64,000 nucleotides of DNA, taken from NCBI RefSeq assembly GCF_014192575.1, contig NZ_JACHYC010000001.1:1116001-1180000 (forward strand), written 5' to 3'. The notes beneath the pieces were generated by a model. It was given only the letters and a program-made list of their open reading frames with translations, had not been told where the DNA came from and did not search any database. This document shows, piece after piece, positions 60,421 through 64,000 of the stretch (position 1 is the stretch's first letter; every line of letters starts with the position of its first letter). The DNA is from Variovorax sp. Sphag1AA. Its GTDB lineage: Bacteria > Pseudomonadota > Gammaproteobacteria > Burkholderiales > Burkholderiaceae_C. Both the position numbers and the translations under genes were made by a program.

Positions 60421-60863
60421 ATGACCACCATCCACGAACTCTTCCCCTACCTTTGCGTGCAAGACACTCCCGCGCGATTGCCTTCTATGGCGAGGTATTC
60501 GGCGTAAAGGAGAAATTCCGCTTGACCGAGCCCAGCGGCCGCATCGGGCACGCCGAGCTGGATTTCAACGGTGCGACGCTGATGCTCTGCGACGAGTTTC
60601 CCGAATACGGCATCCGCAGCGCGAACACGATTGGCGCTACGCCGGTCACGCTGCATCTGCATGTCGACAACTGCGACGCCATCATCGAGCGGGCCTTGAA
60701 GGCCGGCGCCAAGCTGGAGATGGCGCCACAGGATCAGTTCTATGGCGAGCGCTCAGGCTCGTTCAAGGATCCCTTTGGTCACCGCTGGAACGTCGGACAT
60801 TCGATCGAAGAGGTTTCGACGGAAGAGATGCAGCGGCGATACACCGAGACGCTCAAGCCCTGA
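60421..60863 (+). pseudogene. VOC/glyoxalase-family gene with frameshift near the 5' end
   Basis: ATG 60421 begins MTTIHELFPYLCVQDT, a typical VOC-superfamily start. That frame closes after about 28 codons (TAA near 60504). The expected continuation RAIAFYGEVFGVKEKFRL appears in the next frame from about 60471 and runs to 60863, with EPSGRIGHAELDFNG, LMLCDEFPEYG, HLHVDNCDAI and DPFGHRWNVGH. One missing base near 60465-60475 would restore a single reading frame of about 147 codons. Either a true frameshift or a sequencing error. Confidence 0.7.
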
Positions 60864-60884
60864 GCGCCTCGATGCGGGAAGTGG

Positions 60885-61409
60885 TCAGACCGACCACTTC
60901 TCCATGAGCTTCTCTGGGCCCATGGAGTCATAGCCCTCGAAAGGTTGGTGAATCCACGGATCCGTCGGCAGGAACTCGACCGAGTAATCCGGGGTGAAGG
61001 TCGACAGTGCCTTCGTCCAGAGGACCGCGCTGCGCAGCTCGGTGATGGGCTTGTAGCTGCTCTTGAGCATCTCGACGACGGCGTGCAGCGTGTGGCCCGA
61101 ATCCGCGAGGTCGTCGACCAGCAGCACCTTGCCCGCGATTTCGCCCTTGGGCGTGGTGATGTAGCGCGCGATGTCAAGGCGGCCCTGGATGGTGCCGGCA
61201 TCAGCGCGGTAAGAGCTCGTCGACATGATCGCCAGAGGCTTGTCGAAGATGCGCGAGAGCACATCACCGGGTCGCATGCCGCCGCGCGCGAGGCACAAGA
61301 TGGTGTCGAAATGCCAGCCCGACTGGTGCACCTTGATCGCGAGCTTCTCGATCAGGTTGTGGTACTCGTCGTAGCTAACGTAGAGATGCTTGCCGTCTTC
61401 GGTCAACAT
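60885..61409 (-). CDS. Phosphoribosyltransferase (purine type)
   Basis: 174 residues. PRPP-binding motif VLLVDDLADSGHTLHA (about 96-111) and an upstream CLARGGMRPGDVLS hood region match purine-type PRTases (xanthine/guanine PRTase-like). Converts a base plus PRPP to the nucleotide. Lies next to purA and hisZ on the same strand, fitting a nucleotide/PRPP theme. Starts at ATG 61409. Confidence 0.9.
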   Translation of the reverse strand: MLTEDGKHLYVSYDEYHNLIEKLAIKVHQSGWHFDTILCLARGGMRPGDVLSRIFDKPLAIMSTSSYRADAGTIQGRLDIARYITTPKGEIAGKVLLVDDLADSGHTLHAVVEMLKSSYKPITELRSAVLWTKALSTFTPDYSVEFLPTDPWIHQPFEGYDSMGPEKLMEKWSV

Positions 61410-61432
61410 GAAAGATCGTCTCCTGCGGTGGG

Positions 61433-63948
<2,516 letters not shown>

Positions 63949-64000
63949 GGGGATCGGCGGCGTGGTTAAACCGGGATTCTACCGGCACCGCATCACGCGA

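Overview
This 64 kb window is dense, high-GC chromosomal DNA with about 62 genes, short intergenic gaps and many 4-base ATGA start/stop overlaps. No transposase, integrase, CRISPR array, tRNA or rRNA gene was seen. The gene content suggests a metabolically versatile soil or plant-associated member of the Burkholderiales, most likely family Comamonadaceae (Variovorax-like). Supporting features are three orphan Bug-type solute receptors, a tcu (tricarballylate) operon that carries a Bug receptor, the hisZ-purA-phosphoribosyltransferase housekeeping block, and numerous acyl-CoA and amidohydrolase-type catabolic genes. The genus is inference.

Layout. 1-4145: the end of an uncharacterised protein, a LysR regulator divergent from a TauE/SafE exporter, a PAP2 phosphatase with a damaged N-terminus, a Pro/Tyr-rich exported protein and a small membrane protein. 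4156-18975 (minus strand): a tightly packed 14-gene catabolic operon. It runs from a GntR regulator through a Liv-type ABC importer, a Bug receptor, an aconitase-type hydratase (large and small subunits), a HyuB/HyuA pair, an isochorismatase-fold protein, a flavoprotein and an isocitrate-lyase-type C-C lyase. 19089-22194: small genes, a nitroreductase, a dienoyl-CoA-isomerase-like crotonase, a DUF488 protein and an IclR regulator. 22285-27413 (plus): an SDR / flavin monooxygenase / BASS transporter / epimerase / EamA exporter cluster. 27423-29311: a dienoyl-CoA-reductase-like SDR and a class III CoA transferase, divergently transcribed. 29336-33808 (minus): Bug receptor, an exported NAD(P)-binding reductase, a membrane carrier, an exported aldo/keto reductase and a secreted small protein. 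33954-36926: an HTH-only LysR fragment, two split-barrel flavin-type proteins (one with a GAF domain) and a hemerythrin-like protein. 37487-39721: a GH28 polygalacturonase lipoprotein preceded by an unusual AT-richer leader.

39834-44709: UspA, a START-like exported protein, the radical-SAM protein YgiQ, and a MarR-GNAT fusion with a perfect palindrome at its start codon. 44723-49721 (minus): the tcuR-tcuA-tcuB-Bug-cupin tricarballylate operon. 49735-56590: patatin phospholipase, a CHRD lipoprotein, DUF924, YihY, a split ChrA pair, an aldo/keto reductase, a DUF3237 protein and a LigI-like amidohydrolase. 56604-63948: mostly housekeeping genes (rlmB, an ABC ATPase and tesA, metC, a frameshifted glyoxalase-fold gene, a purine-type phosphoribosyltransferase, purA and hisZ).

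The most interesting unit is the 14-gene operon. HyuAB-type ring opening, an Fe-S hydratase and a lyase with a KRCGH active site would together make a plausible route from a cyclic imide or lactam, through a dialkylmaleate-like diacid, to central metabolites. That route is inference. The genes and their order are seen directly.
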